Below, one piece after another: positions 28,503-43,447 of a stretch of 64,000 bases of DNA. The first letter of the stretch is position 1. Every line of letters begins with the position of its first letter. This stretch comes from Liolophura sinensis (Eukaryota > Mollusca > Polyplacophora > Chitonida > Chitonidae). The position numbers were made by a program, and so were the translations under genes. Location: assembly GCF_032854445.1 (NCBI RefSeq), contig NW_027018132.1:1-64000 (forward strand), given 5' to 3'. Under the pieces are notes generated by a model, which saw only the letters and a program-made list of their open reading frames with translations, searched no databases and was not told where the DNA came from.

Positions 28503-31500
28503 CAATGATCATTCAATTGTCGCTACAGCCAAATGTATTGGTCGGAGAGCAACGCGGTTTGCACCATTCGATTTCTCGTCACAAAATACGTCGGATTAGC
28601 CTCTTACCAGCAGCACTGGAACAGTTTTTCCACTTTTGCATTTTTGCCTGGTCTTTTTGTTAATTCAAATCGGCTACACTGTACTCTGTACCATCGCGAC
28701 TGGTCATTACTATATTCAACTTTTGACTATAAGTTATGTGCCCTTTGGTAGCCCAGAAGACGTCAAATCTTTGGGCTAAGCCCATTTAACTCACCCAGCA
28801 ATTGTCTTACTTCTAAGTCCAAGACAATCTCAATGTCTTTATCTACGTGTAGAAAAACCACACCATTTGTACATAAAAAACACAAAGTACTAGATGCAGT
28901 CTGCTGTAAAAAGTACAATTAAACACTGACCCACATCAATAAGGTGCCAAAAGATGCGGAATTTGGCCAGGCATCGGCAGCTGTTTAAAAAATTGCAAAT
29001 TTCCATGGTTTCCATGGAGTAAGAGCCGTTTCTAGGCAAGTGATGTTGTCATCAATGATCATTCAATTGTCGCTACAGCCAAAAGTATTGGTCAGAGAGC
29101 AACGCGGTTTGCACCATTCGATTTGTCGTCACAAAATACGTCGGATTAGCCTCTTACCAGCAGCACTGGAACAGTTTTTCCACTTTTGCATTTTTGCCTG
29201 GTCTTTTTGTTAATTGAAATCGGCTACACTGTACTATGTACCATCGCGACTAGTCATTACTATATTCAACTTTTGACTATAAGTTATGTGCCCTTTGGTA
29301 CTCCAGAAGACGTCAAATCTTTGGGCTAAGCCCATTTAACTCATCCAGCAATTGTCTTACTTCTAAGTCCAAGACAATCTCAATGTCTTTATCTACGTGT
29401 AGAAAAACCACACCATTTGTACATAAAAAACACAAAGTACTAGATACAGTGTGCTGTAAAAAGTACAATTGAACACTGACCCACATCAATAAGGTGCCAA
29501 AAGATGCGGAATTGGGCCAGGCATCGGCAGCTGTTTAAAAAATTGCAAATTTCCCTGGTTTCCATGGAGTAAGAGCCGTTTCTAGGCAAGTGATGTTGTC
29601 ATCAATGATCATCCAATTGTCGCTACAGCCAAAAGCATTAGTCGGAGAGCAACGCGGTTTGCACCATTCGATTTCTCGTCACAAAATACGTCGGATTAGC
29701 CTCTTACCAGCAGCACTGGAAACAGTTTTTCCACTTTTGCATTTTTGCCTGGTCTTTTTGTTAATTGAAATCGTCTACACTGTACTATGTACCATCGCGA
29801 CTGGTCATTACTATATTCAACTTTTGACTATAAGTTATGTGCCCTTTGGTAGCCCAGAAGACGTCAAATCTTTGGGCTAAGCCCATTTAACTCACCCAGC
29901 AATTGTCTTATTTCTAGGTCGAAGACAATCTCAATGTCTATATCTACGTGTAGAAAAACCACACCATTTGTACATAAAAAACACAAAGTACTAGATACAG
30001 TGTGCTGTAAAAAGTACAATTGAACACTGACCCACATCAATAAGGTGCCAAAAGATGCGGAATTGGGCCAGCATCGGCAGCTGTTAAAAAATTGCAAATT
30101 TCCCCTGGTTCCCATGGAGTAAGATCCGTTTCTAGGCAAGTGATGTTGTCATCAATGATCATTCAATTGTCGCTACAGCCAAATGTATTGGTCGGAGAGC
30201 AACGCGGTTTGCACCATTCGATTTCTCGTCACAAAATACGTCGGATTAGCCTCTTACCAGCAGCACTGGAACAGTTTTTCACTTTTGCATTTTTGCCTGG
30301 TCTTTTTGTTAATTCAAATCGGCTACACTGTACTCTGTACCATCGCGACTGTCATTACTATATTCAACTTTTGACTATAAGTTATGTGCCCTTTGGTAGC
30401 CCAGAAGACGTCAAATCTTTGGGCTAAGCCCATTTAACTCACCCAGCAATTGTCTTACTTCTAAGTCCAAGGACAATCTCAATGTCTTTATCTACGTGTA
30501 GAAAAACCACACCATTTGTACATAAAAAAACACAAAGTACTAGATGCAGTCTGCTGTAAAAAGTACAATTAAACACTGACCCACATCAATAAGGTGCCAA
30601 AAGATGCGGAATTTGGCCAGGCATCGGCAGCTGTTTAAAAAATTGCAAATTTCCATGGTTTCCATGGAGTAAGAGCCGTTTCTAGGCAAGTGATGTTGTC
30701 ATCAATGATCATTCAATTGTCGCTACAGCCAAAAGTATTGGTCAGAGAGCAACGCGGTTTGCACCATTCGATTTGTCGTCACAAAATACGTCGGATTAGC
30801 CTCTTACCAGCAGCACTGGAACAGTTTTTTCCACTTTTGCATTTTTGCCTGGTCTTTTTGTTAATTGAAATCGGCTACACTGTACTATGTACCATCGCGA
30901 CTAGTCATTACTATATTCAACTTTTGACTATAAGTTATGTGCCCTTTGGTACTCCAGAAGACGTCAAATCTTTGGGCTAAGCCCATTTAACTCATCCAGC
31001 AATTGTCTTACTTCTAAGTCCAAGACAATCTCAATGTCTTTATCTACGTGTAGAAAAACCACACCATTTGTACATAAAAAACACAAAGTACTAGATACAG
31101 TGTGCTGTAAAAAGTACAATTGAACACTGACCCACATCAATAAGGTGCCAAAAGATGCGGAATTGGGCCAGGCATCGGCAGCTGTTTAAAAAATTGCAAA
31201 TTTCCCTGGTTTCCATGGAGTAAGAGCCGTTCTAGGCAAGTGATGTTGTCATCAATGATCATCCAATTGTCGCTACAGCCAAAAGCATTAGTCGGAGAGC
31301 AACGCGGTTTGCACCATTCGATTTCTCGTCACAAAATACGTCGGATTAGCCCTCTTACCAGCAGCACTGGAACAGTTTTTCCACTTTTGCATTTTTGCCA
31401 GGTCTTTTTGTTAATTGAAATCGTCTACACTGTACTATGTACCATCGCGACTGGTCATTACTATATTCAACTTTTGACTATAAGTTATGTGCCCTTTGGT

Positions 31501-31802
31501 AGCCCAGAAGACGTCAATCTTTGGGCTAAGCCCATTTAACTCACCCAGCAATTGTCTTATTTCTAGGTCGAAGACAATCTCAATGTCTATATCTACGTGT
31601 AGAAAAACCACACCATTTGTACATAAAAAACACAAAGTACTAGATACAGTCTGCTGTAAAAAGTACAATTGAACACTGACCCACATCAATAAGGTGCCAA
31701 AAGATGCGGAATTTGGCCAGGCATCGGCAGCTATTTAAAAAATTGCAAATTTCCCTGGTTTCCATGGAGTAAGAACCGTTTCTAGGCAAGTGATGTTGTC
31801 AT
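28503..31802. repeat. 3-unit duplicated segment (two copies of ~1650 bp)
   Basis: 28503-30152 and 30153-31802 share rare marks in the same order: AAGATCCGTT with GGTTCCCATGG just upstream, TTAATTCAAATCGG, CTAGATGCAG, GGTCAGAGAGC, GTACTCCAGAAG and CATCCAATTG. The second copy differs mainly by single-base insertions and deletions rather than substitutions. Confidence 0.85.
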
Positions 31803-34800
31803 CAATGATCATTCAATTGTCGCTACAGCCAAATGTATTAGTCGGAGAGCAACGCGGTTTGCACCATTCGATTTCTCGTCACAAAATACGTCGGATTAGC
31901 CTCTTACCAGCAGCACTGGAACAGTTTTTTCCACTTTTGCATTTTTGCCTGGTCTTTTTGTTAATTCAAATCGGCTACACTGTACTATGTACCATCGCGA
32001 CTAGTCATTACTTATATTCAACTTTTGACTATAAGTTATGTGCCCTTCGGTAGCCCAGAAGACGTCAAATCTTGGGCTAAGCCCATTTAACTCATCCAGC
32101 AATTGTCTTACTTCTAAGTCCAAGACAATCTCAATGTCTTTATCTACGTGTAGAAAAACCACACCATTTGTACATAAAAAAACACAAAGTACTAGATACA
32201 GTGTGCTGTAAAAAGTACAATTGAACACTGACCCACATCAATAAGGTGCCAAAAGATGCGGAATTGGGCCAGGCATCGGCAGCTGTTTAAAAAATTGCAA
32301 AGTTCCCTGGTTTCCATGGAGTAAGAGCAGTTTCTAGGCAAGTGATGTTGTCATCAATGATCATCCAATTGTCGCTACAGCCAAAAGCATTAGTCGGAGA
32401 GCAACGCGGTTTGCACCATTCGATTTCTCGTCAAAAAATACGTCGGATTAGCCTCTTACCAGCAGCACTGGAACAGTTGTTCCACTTTTGCATTTTTGCC
32501 TGGTCTTTTTGTTAATTGAAATCGCTACACTGTACTATGTACCATCGCGACTGGTCATTACTATATTCAACTTTTGACTATAAGTTTATGTGCCCTTTTG
32601 GTAGCCCAGAAGACGTCAAATCTTTGGGCCTAAGCCCATTTAACTCACCCAGCAATTGTCTTATTTCTAGGTCGAAGACAATCTCAATGTCTATATCTAC
32701 GTGTAGAAAAACCACACCATTTGTACATAAAAAAACACAAAGTACTAGATACAGTGTGCTGTAAAAGTACAATTGAACACTGACCCACATCAATAAGGTG
32801 CCAAAAGATGCGGAATTGGGCCAGGCATCGCAGCTGTTTAAAAAATTGCAAATTTCCCTGGTTTCCATGGAGTAAGAGCCGTTTCTAGGCAAGTGATGTT
32901 GTCATCAATGATCATTCAATTGTCGCTACAGCCAAAAGTATTGGCCGGAAAGCAAAGCGGTTTGCACCATTCGATTTCTCGTCACAAAATACGTCGGCTT
33001 AGCCTCTTACCAGCAGCACTGGAACAGTTTTTCCACTTTTGCATTTTTGCCTGGTCTTTTTGTTAATTGAAATCGGCTACACTGTACTATCTACCATCGC
33101 GACTGGTCATTACTATATTCAACTTTTGACTATAAGTTATGTGTCCTTTGGTAGCCCAGAAGACGTCAAATCTTTGGGCTAAGCCCATTTAACTCACCCA
33201 GCAATTGCCTTACTTCTAAGTCCTAAGACAATCTCAATGTCTTTATCTACGTGTAGAAAAACCACACCATTTGTACATAAAAAAAACATAGTACTAGATA
33301 CGAGTCTGCTGTAAAAAGTACAATTAAAACACTGACCCACATCAAAAAGGTGCCAAAAGATGCGGAATTGGGCCAGGCATCGGCAGCTGTTTAAAAAACT
33401 GCAAATTTCCCTGGTTTGCATGGAGTAAGAGCCGTTTCTAGGCAAGTGATGTTGTCATCAATGATCATTCAATTGTCGCTACAGCCAAATGTATTGGTTG
33501 GAGAGCAACGCGGTTTGCACCATTCGATTTCTCGTCAAAAAATACGTCGGATTAGCCTCTTACCAGCAGCACTGGAACAGTTTTCCACTTTTGCATTTTT
33601 GCCTGGTCTTTTTGTTAATTGAAATCGTCTACTCTGTACTATCTACCATCGGGACTGGTCATTACTATATTCAACTTTTGACTATAAGTTATGTGCCCTT
33701 TGGTAGCCCAGAGACGTCAAATCTTTGGGCTAAGCCCATTTAACTCATCCAGCAATTGTCTTACTTCTAAGTCCAAGACAATCTCAATGTCTTTATCTAC
33801 GTGTAGAAAAACCACACCATTTGTACATAAAAAACGCAAAGCACTAGATACAGTCTGCTGTAAAAAGTACAATTGAACACTGACCCACATCAATAAGGTG
33901 CCAAAAGATGCGGAATTGGGCCAGGCATCGGCGGCTGTTTAAAAAATTGCAAATTTCCCTGGTTTCCATGGAGTAAGAGCCGTTTCTAGGCAAGTGATGT
34001 TGTCATCAATGATCATTCAATTGTCGCCTACAGCGAAAAGTATTGGTCGGAGAGCAACGCGGTTTGCACCATTCGATTTCTCGTCCAAAAAATACGTCGG
34101 ATTAGCCTCTTACCAGCAGCACTGGAACAGTTTTTCCACTTTTGCATTTTTGCCTGGTCTTTTTGTTAATTGAAATCGTCTACACTGTACTATGTACCAT
34201 CGCGACTGTGGTCATTACTATATTCAACTTTTGACTATAAGTTATGTGCCCTTTGGTAGCCCAGAAGACGTCAAATCTTTGGGCTCAGCCCATTTAACTC
34301 ATCCAGCAATTGTCTTACTTCTAAGTCCAAGACAATCTCAATGTCTTTATCTACGTGTAGAAAAACCACACCATTTGTACATAAAAAACACAAAGTACTA
34401 GATACAGTGTGCTGTAAAAAGTACAATTGAACACTGACCCACATCAATAAGGTGCCAAAAGATGCGGAATTGGGCCAGGCATCGGCAGCTGTTTAAAAAA
34501 TTGCAAATTTCCCTGGTTTCCATGGAGTAAGAGCCGTTGTTAGGCACGTGATGTTGTCATCAATGATCATTCAATTGTCGCTACAGCCAAAAGTATTGGT
34601 CGGAGAGCAACGCGGTTTGCACCATTCGATTTCTCCTCAAAAAATACGTCGGATTAGCCTCTTACCAGCAGCACTGGAACAGTCTTTCCACTTTTGCATT
34701 TTTGCCTGGTCTTTTTGTTAATTGAAATCGTCTACACTGTACTATGTACCATCGCGACTGGTCATTACTATATTCAACTTTTGACTATAAGTTATGTGCT

Positions 34801-37690
34801 CTTTGGTAGCCCAGAAGACCTGAAATCTTTGGGCTAAGCCCATTTAACTCACCCAGCAATTGTCTTATTTCTAAGTCCAAGACAATCTCAATGTCTTTAT
34901 CTACGTGTAGAAAAACCACACCATTTGTACATAAAAAACACAAAGTACTAGATACAGTCTGCTGTAAAAAGTACAATTGAACACTGACCCACATCAATAA
35001 GGTGCCAAAAGATGCGGAATTGGGCCAGGCATCGGCAGCTGTTTAAAAAACTGCAAATTTCCCTGGTTTCCATGGAGTAAGAGCCGCTTCTAGGCAAGTG
35101 ATGTTGTCATTAATGATCATTTAATTGTCGCTACAGCCAAATGTATTGTTTGGAGAGCAACGCGGTTTGCACCATTCGATTTCTCGTCAAAAAATACGTC
35201 GGATTAGCCTCTTACCAGCAGCACTGGAACAGTTTTTCCACTTTTGCATTTTTGCCTGGTCTTTTTGTTAATTGAAATCGGCTACACTGTACTATCTACC
35301 ATCGCGACTGTTCATTACTATATTCAACTTTTGACTATAAGTTATGTGCCCTTCGGTAGCCCAGAAGACGTCAAATCTTTGAGCTAAGCCCATTTAACTC
35401 ATCCAGCAATTGTCTTATTTCTAGGTGGAAGAAAATCTCAATGTCTATATCTACGTGTAGAAAAACCACACCATTTGTACATAAAAAACACAAAGTACTA
35501 GATACAGTCTGCTGTAAAAAGTACAATTGAACACTGACCCACATCAATAAGGTGCCAAAAGATGCGGAATTGGGCCAGGCATCGGCAGCTGTTTAAAAAA
35601 TTGCAAAGTTCCCTGGTTTCCATGGAGGTAAGAGCCGTTTCTAGGCAAGTGATGTTGTCATCAATGATCATTCAATTGTCGCTACAGCCAAATATATTAG
35701 TCGGAGAGCAACGCGGTTTGCACCATTCGATTTCTCGTCACAAAATACGTCGGATTAGCCTCTTACCAGCAGCACTGGGAACAGTTTTTCCACTTTTGCA
35801 TTTTTGCCTGGTCCTTTTTGTTAATTGAAATCGGCTACACTGTACTATGTACCATCGCGACTGGTCATTACTATATTCAACTTTTGACTATAAGTTATGT
35901 GCCCTTTGGTAGCCCAGAAGACGTCAAATCTTTGGGCTAAGCCCATTTAACTCACCCAGCAATTGTCTTATTTCTAGGTCGAAAACAATCTCAATGTCTA
36001 TATCTACGTGTAGAAAAACCACACCATTTGTACATAAAAAACACAAAGTAATAGATACAGTCTGCTGTAAAAAGCACAATTGAACACTGACCCACATCAA
36101 TAAGGTGCCAAAAGATGCGGAATTGGGCCAGGCATCGGCAGCTGTTTAAAAAATTGCAAATTTCCCTGGTTTCCATGGAGTAAGAGCCTTTTCTAGGCAA
36201 GTGATGTTGTCATCAATGATCATTCAATTGTCGCTACAGCCAAAAGTATTGGTCGGAGAGCAACGCGGTTTGCACCATTCGATTTCTCGTCAAAAACTAC
36301 GTCGGATTAGCCTCTTTCCAGCAGCACTGGAACAGTTTTTCCACTTTTGCATTTTTGCCTGGTCTTTTTGTTAATTGAAATCGGCTACTCTGTACTATCT
36401 ACCATCGCGACTGGTCATTACTATATTCAACTTTTGACTATAAGTTATGTGCCCTTTGGTAGCCCAGAAGACGTCAAATCTTTGGGCTAAGCCCATTTAA
36501 CTCATCCAGCAATTGTCTTTTTTCTAGGTCGAAGACAATCTCAATGACTATATCTACGTGTAGAAAAACCACACCATTTGTACATAAAAAACACAAAGTA
36601 CTAGATACAGTGTGCTGTAAAAAGTACAATTGAACACTGACCCACATCAATAAGGTGCCAAAAGATGCGGAATTGGGTCAGGCATCGCAGCTGTTTAAAA
36701 AATTGCTAATTTCCCTGGTTTCCATGGAGTAAGAACCGTTGTTAGGCACGTGATTTTGTCATCAATGATCATTCAATTGTCGCTACAGCCAAAAGCATTA
36801 GTCGGAGAGCAACGCGGTTTGCACCATTCAATTTCTCGTCACAAAATACGTCGGATTAGCCTCTTACCAGCAGCACTGGAACAGTTTTTCCACTTTTGCA
36901 TTTTTGCCTGGTCTTTTTGTTAATTGAAATCGGCTACACTGTACTATGTACCATCGCGACTGGTCATTACTATATTCAACTTTTGACTATAAGTTATGTG
37001 CCCTTCGGTAGCCCAGAAGACGTCAAATCTTTGGGCTAAGCCCATTTAACTCATCCAGCAATTGTCTTACTTCTAAGTCCAAGACAATCTCAATGTCTTT
37101 ATCTACGTGTAGAAAAAACCACAGCATTTGTACATAAAAAACACAAAGTACTAGATACAGTGTGCTTTGAAAAGTACAATTGAACACTGACCCACATCAA
37201 TAAGGTGCCAAAAGATGCGAATTGGGCCAGGCATCGGCAGCTGTTTAAAAAATTGCAAATTTCCCTGGTTTCCATGGAGTAAGAGCCGTTTCTAAACAAG
37301 TGATGTTGTCATCAATGATCATTCAATTGTCGCTACAGCCAAATGTATTAGTCGGAGAGCAACGCGGTTTGCACCATTCGATTTCTCGTCACAAAATACG
37401 TCGGATTAGCCTCTTACCAGCAGCACTAGAACAGTTTTTCCACTTTTGCAGTTTTGCCTGGTCCTTTTTGTTGATTGAAATCGGCTACACTGTACTATGT
37501 ACCATCACGACTGGTCATTACTATATTCAACTTTTGACTATAAGTTATGTGCCCTTTGGTACCCCAGAAGACGTCAACTCTTTGGGCTAAGCCCATTTAA
37601 CTCACCCAGCAATTGTCTTACTTCTAAGTCCAAGACAATCTCAATGTCTTTATCTACGTGTAGAAAAACCACACCATTTGTACAAAAAAA
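30060..37690. other. Patch enriched in single-base indels within the array
   Basis: From about 30.06 to 34.21 kb I see at least twenty one-base insertions or deletions relative to the surrounding units. They are often in homopolymers or at doubled bases: TTTCCCCTGG, CCAAGGACAAT, GCCCTCTTACC, AAGTTTATG, GGGCCTAAG, TCCTAAGAC, CGCCTACAG. A thinner scatter continues to ~37.7 kb (GGAGGTAAG, CTGGGAAC, GTCCTTTTTG). Units before 30 kb rarely show these. This pattern is typical of under-polished long-read consensus, though true decay cannot be excluded. Confidence 0.6.
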
Positions 37691-39514
37691 ACACACAAAG
37701 TACTAGATACAGTGTGCTGTAAAAAGTACAATTGAACACTGACCCACATCAATAAGGTGCCAAAAGATGCGGAATTGGGCCAGGCATCGCAGCTGTTTAA
37801 AAAATTGCTAATTTCCCTGGTTTCCATGGAGTAAGAACCGTTGTTAGGCACGTGATTTTGTCATCAATGATCATTCAATTGTCGCTACAGCCAAAAGCAT
37901 TAGTCGGAGAGCAACGCGGTTTGCACCATTCAATTTCTCGTCACAAAATACGTCGGATTAGCCTCTTACCAGCAGCACTGGAACAGTTTTTCCACTTTTG
38001 CATTTTTGCCTGGTCTTTTTGTTAATTGAAATCGGCTACACTGTACTATGTACCATCGCGACTAGTCATTACTATATTCAACTTTTGACTATAAGTTATG
38101 TGTCCTTTGGTAGCCCAGAAGACGTCAAATCTTTGAGCTAAGCCCATTTAACTCATCCAGCAATTGTCTTACTTCTAAGTCCAAGACAATCTCAATGTCT
38201 TTATCTACGTGTAGAAAAACCACACCATTTGTACATAAAAAACACAAAGTACTAGATACAGTGTGCTGTAAAAAGTACAATTGAACACTGACCCACATCA
38301 ATAAGGTGCCAAAAGATGCGGAATTGGGCCAGGCATCGGCAGCTGTTTAAAAAATTGCAAATTTCCCTGGTTTCCATGGAGTAAGAGCCGTTTCTAGGCA
38401 AGTGATGTTGTCATCAATGATCATTCAATTGTCGCTACAGCCAAAAGTATTGGTCGGAGAGCAACGCGGTTTGCACCATTCGATTTCTCGTCACAAAATA
38501 CGTCGGATTAGCCTCTTACCAGCAGCACTGGAACAGGTTTTCCACTTTTGCATTTTTGCCTGGTCTTTTTGTTAATTGAAATCGGCTACACTGTACTATG
38601 TACCATCGCGACTGGTCATTACTATATTCAACTTTTGACTATAAGTTATGTGCCCTTCGGTAGCCCAGAAGACGTCAAATCTTTGGGCTAAGCCCATTTA
38701 ACTCACCCAGCAATTGTCTTACTTCTAAGTCCAAGACAATCTCAATGTCTTTATCTACGTGTAGAAAAACCACACCATTTGTACATAAAAAACACAAAGT
38801 ACTAGATACAGTCTGCTGTAAAAAGTACAATTGAGCACTGACCCACATCAATAAGGTGCCAAAAGATGCGGAATTGGGCCAGGCATCGGCAGCTGTTTCA
38901 AAAATTGCAAAGTTCCCTGGTTTCCATGGAGTAAGAGCCGTTTCTAGGCAAGTGATGTTGTCATCAATGATCATTCAATTGTCGCTACAGCCAAATGTAT
39001 TAGTCGGAGAGCAACGCGGTTTGCACCATTCGATTTCTCGTCACAAAATACGTCGGATTAGCCTCTTACCAGCAGCACTGGAACAGTTTTTCCACTTTTG
39101 CATTTTTGCCTGGTCTTTTTGTTGATTGAAATCGGCTACAGTGTAATATCTACCATCACGACTGGTCATTACTATATTCAACTTTTGACTATAAGTTATG
39201 TGCTCTTTGGTACCCCAGAAGACGTCAACTCTTTGGGCTAAGCCCATTTAACTCACCCAGCAATTGTCTTACTTCTAAGTCCAAGACAATCTCAATGTCT
39301 TTATCTACGTGTAGAAAAACCACACCATTTGTACATAAAAAACACAAAGTACTAGATACAGTCTGCTGTAAAAAGTACAATTAAACACTGACCCACATCA
39401 ATAAGGTGCCAAAAGATGCGGAATTTGGCCAGGCATCGGCAGCTGTTTAAAAAATTGCAAATTTCTCTGGTTTCCATGGAGTAAGAGCCGTTTCTAGGCA
39501 AGTGATGTTGTCAT

Positions 39515-39908
39515 CAATGATCATTCAATTGTCGCTACAGCCAAAAGTATTGGTCGGAGAGCAACGCGGTTTGCACCATTCGATTTCTTGTCACAAAATA
39601 CGTCAGATTAGCCTCTTACCAGCAGCACTGGAACAGTTGTTCCACTTTTGCATTTTTGCCTGGTCTTTCTGTTAATTGAAATCGGCTACACTGTACTATG
39701 TACCATCGCGACTAGTCATTACTATATTCAACTTTTGACTATAAGTTATGTGCCCTTTGGTAGCCCAGAAGACGTCAAATCTTTGGGCTAAGCCCATTTA
39801 ACTCACCCAGCAATTGTCTTAATTCTAAGTCCAAGACAATCTCAATGTCTTTATCTACGTGTAGAAAAACCACACCATTTGTACATAAAAAACACAAAGT
39901 ACTGTCAT
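39515..39908. repeat. Short satellite unit, 394 bp (class alpha)
   Basis: Block A' counterpart of the unit at 5502 (offset 34013), with TTTCTTGTC, GTCAGATT and CTTTCTGTT. It adds CAGTTGTTCC, which the block A copy lacks. Confidence 0.95.
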
Positions 39909-41559
39909 CAATGATCATTTAATTGTCGCTACAGCCAAAAGCATTGGTCGGAGAGCAACGCGGTTTGCACCATTCGATTTCTCGTCACAAAATACGTCGG
40001 ATTAGCCTCTTACCAGCAGCACTGGAACAGTTTTTCCACTTTTGCATTTTTGCCTGGTCTTTTTGTTAATTGAAATCGGCTACACTGTACTATGTACCAT
40101 CGCGACTGGTCATTACTATATTCAACTTTTGACTATAAGTTATGTGCCCTTTGGTAGCCCAGAAGACGTCAAATTTTTGGGCTCAGCCCATTTAACTCAT
40201 CCAGCAATTGTCTTACTTCTAAGTCCAAGACAATCTCAATGTCTTTATCTACGTGTAGAAAAACCACACCATTTGTACATAAAAAACACAAAGTACTAAA
40301 TACAGTGTGCTGTAAAAAGTACAATTGAACACTGACCCACATCAATAAGGTGCCAAAAGATGCGGAATTGGGCCAGGCATCGGCAGCTGTTTAAAAAATT
40401 GCAAAGTTCCCTGGTTTCCATGGAGTAAGAGCCGTTTCTAGGCAAGTGATGTTGTCATCAATGATCACTCAGTTGTCGCTACAGCCAAATGTATTAGTCG
40501 GAGAGCAACGCGGTTTGCACCATTCGATTTCTCGTCACAAAATACGTCGGATTAGCCTCTTACCAGCAGCACTGGAACAGTTTTTCCACTTTTGCAGTTT
40601 TGCCTGGTCTTTTTGTTGATTGAAATCGGCTACACTGTACTATCTACCATCACGACTGGTCATTACTATATTCAACTTTTGACTATAAGTTATGTGCTCT
40701 TTGGTACCCCAGAAGACGTCAACTCTTTGGGCTAAGCCCATTTAACTCACCCAGCAATTGTCTTACTTCTAAGTCCAAGACAATCTCAATGTCTTTATCT
40801 ACGTGTAGAAAAACCACACCATTTGTACAAAAAAACACACAAAGTACTAGATACAGTGTGCTGTAAAAAGTACAATTGAACACTGACCCACATCAATAAG
40901 GTGCCAAAAGATGCGGAATTGGGCCAGGCATCGGCAGCTGTTTAAAAAATTGCAAATTTCCCTGGTTTCCATGGAGTAAGAGCCGTTTCTAGGCACGTGA
41001 TGTTGTCATCAATGATCATTCAATTGTCGCTACAGCCAAAAGTATTGGTCGGAGAGCAACGCGGTTTGCACCATTCGATTTCTCGTCACAAAATACGTCG
41101 GATTAGCCTCTTACCAGCAGCACTGGAACAGTTTTTCCACTTTTGCATTTTTGCCTGGTCTTTTTGTTAATTGAAATCGGCTACACTGTACTATGTACCA
41201 TCGCGACTAGTCATTACTATATTCAACTTTTGACTATAAGTTATGTGCCCTTTGGTAGCCCAGAAGACGTCAAATCTTTGGGCTAAGCCCATTTAACTCA
41301 CCCAGCAATTGTCTTACTTCTAAGTCCAAGACAATCTCAATGTCTTTATCTACGTGTAGAAAAACCACACCATTTGTACATAAAAAACACAAAGTACTAG
41401 ATACAGTCTGCTGTAAAAAGTACAATTAAACACTGACCCACATCAATAAGGTGCCAAAAGATGCGGAATTTGGCCAGGCATCGGCAGCTGTTTAAAAAAT
41501 TGCAAATTTCCCTGGTTTCCATGGAGTAAGAGCCGTTTCTAGGCAAGTGATGTTGTCAT

Positions 41560-41953
41560 CAATGATCATTCAACTGTCGCTACAGCCAAAAGTATTGGTC
41601 GGAGAGCAACGCGGTTTGCACCATTCGATTTCTCGTCACAAAATACGTCGGATTAGCCTCTTACCAGCAGCACTGGAACAGTTTTTCCACTTTTGCATTT
41701 TTGCCTGGTCTTTCTGTTAATTGAAATCGGCTACACTGTACTATGTACCATCGCGACTAGTCATTACTATATTCAACTTTTGACTATAAGTTATGTGCCC
41801 TTTGGTAGCCCAGAAGACGTCAAATCTTTGGGCTAAGCCCATTTAACTCACCCAGCAATTGTCTTAATTCTAAATCCAAGACAATCTCAATGTCTTTATC
41901 TACGTGTAGAAAAACCACACCATTTGTACATAAAAAACACAAAGTACTGTCAT
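41560..41953. repeat. Short satellite unit, 394 bp (class beta)
   Basis: Counterpart of 7547 and 10142, but with CATTCAACTG and without the ACAACATACG variant. Confidence 0.95.
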
Positions 41954-43053
41954 CAATGATCATTCAATTGTCGCTACAGCCAAAAGCATTGGTCGGAGAG
42001 CAACGCGGTTTGCACCATTCGATTTCTCGTCACAAAATACGTCGGATTAGCCTCTTACCAGCAGCACTGGAACAGTTTTTCCACTTTTGCATTGTTGCCT
42101 GGTCTTTTTGTTAATTGAAATCGGCTACACTGTACTATGTACCATCGCGACTGGTCATTACTATATTCAACTTTTGACTATAAGTTATGTGCCCTTTGGT
42201 AGCCCAGAAGACGTCAAATCTTTGGGCTAAGCCCATTTAACTCATCCAGCAATTGTCTTACTTCTAAGTCCAAGACAATCTCAATGTCTTTATCTACGTG
42301 TAGAAAAACCACACCATTTGTACATAAAAAACACAAAGTACTAAATACAGTGTGCTGTAAAAAGTACAATTGAACACTGACCCACATCAATAAGGTGCCA
42401 AAAGATGCGGAATTGGGCCAGGCATCGGCAGCTGTTTCAAAAATTGCAAAGTTCCCTGGTTTCCATGGAGTAAGAGCCGTTTCTAGGCAAGTGATGTTGT
42501 CATCAATGATCATTCAATTGTCGCTACAGCCAAATGTATTAGTCGGAGAGCAACGCGGTTTGCACCATTCGATTTCTCGTCACAAAATACGTCGGATTAG
42601 CCTCTTACCAGCAGCACTGGAACAGTTTTTCCACTTTTGCATTTTTGCCTGGTCTTTTTGTTGATTGAAATCGGCTACAGTGTAATATCTACCATCACGA
42701 CTGGTCATTACTATATTCAACTTTTGACTATAAGTTATGTGCTCTTTGGTACCCCAGAAGACGTCAACTCTTTGGGCTAAGCCCATTTAACTCACCCAGC
42801 AATTGTCTTACTTCTAAGTCCAAGACAATCTCAATGTCTTTATCTACGTGTAGAAAAACCACACCATTTGTACATAAAAAACACAAAGTACTAGATACAG
42901 TCTGCTGTAAAAAGTACAATTAAACACTGACCCACATCAATAAGGTGCCAAAAGATGCGGAATTTGGCCAGGCATCGGCAGCTGTTTAGAAAATTGCAAA
43001 TTTCCCTGGTTTCCATGGAGTAAGAGCCGTTTCTAGGCAAGTGATGTTGTCAT

Positions 43054-43447
43054 CAATGATCATTCAATTGTCGCTACAGCCAAAAGTATTGGTCGGAGAG
43101 CAACGCGGTTTGCACCATTCGATTTCTTGTCACAAAATACGTCAGATTAGCCTCTTACCAGCAGCACTGGAACAGTTGTTCCACTTTTGCATTTTTGCCT
43201 GGTCTTTCTGTTAATTGAAATCGGCTACACTGTACTATGTACCATCGCGACTAGTCATTACTATATTCAACTTTTGACTATAAGTTATGTGCCCTTTGGT
43301 AGCCCAGAAGACGTCAAATCTTTGGGCTAAGCCCATTTAACTCACCCAGCAATTGTCTTAATTCTAAGTCCAAGACAATCTCAATGTCTTTATCTACGTG
43401 TAGAAAAACCACACCATTTGTACATAAAAAACACAAAGTACTGTCAT
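43054..43447. repeat. Short satellite unit, 394 bp (class alpha)
   Basis: Second-copy equivalent of 39515 in the 3.54 kb HOR, with the same CAGTTGTTCC mark. Confidence 0.95.

Larger units (their letters stand above)
16976..34560. repeat. Array block B (heterogeneous monomers)
   Basis: Units 33-64 by my count. There are no 394 bp units here. Subfamily A and B monomers alternate irregularly, and several units are 549 bp because CATCGCAGC replaces CATCGGCAGC. Apart from the duplicated segment at 28503-31802 I see no clean higher-order period, so this block looks older or less recently homogenised than its flanks. Confidence 0.7.
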
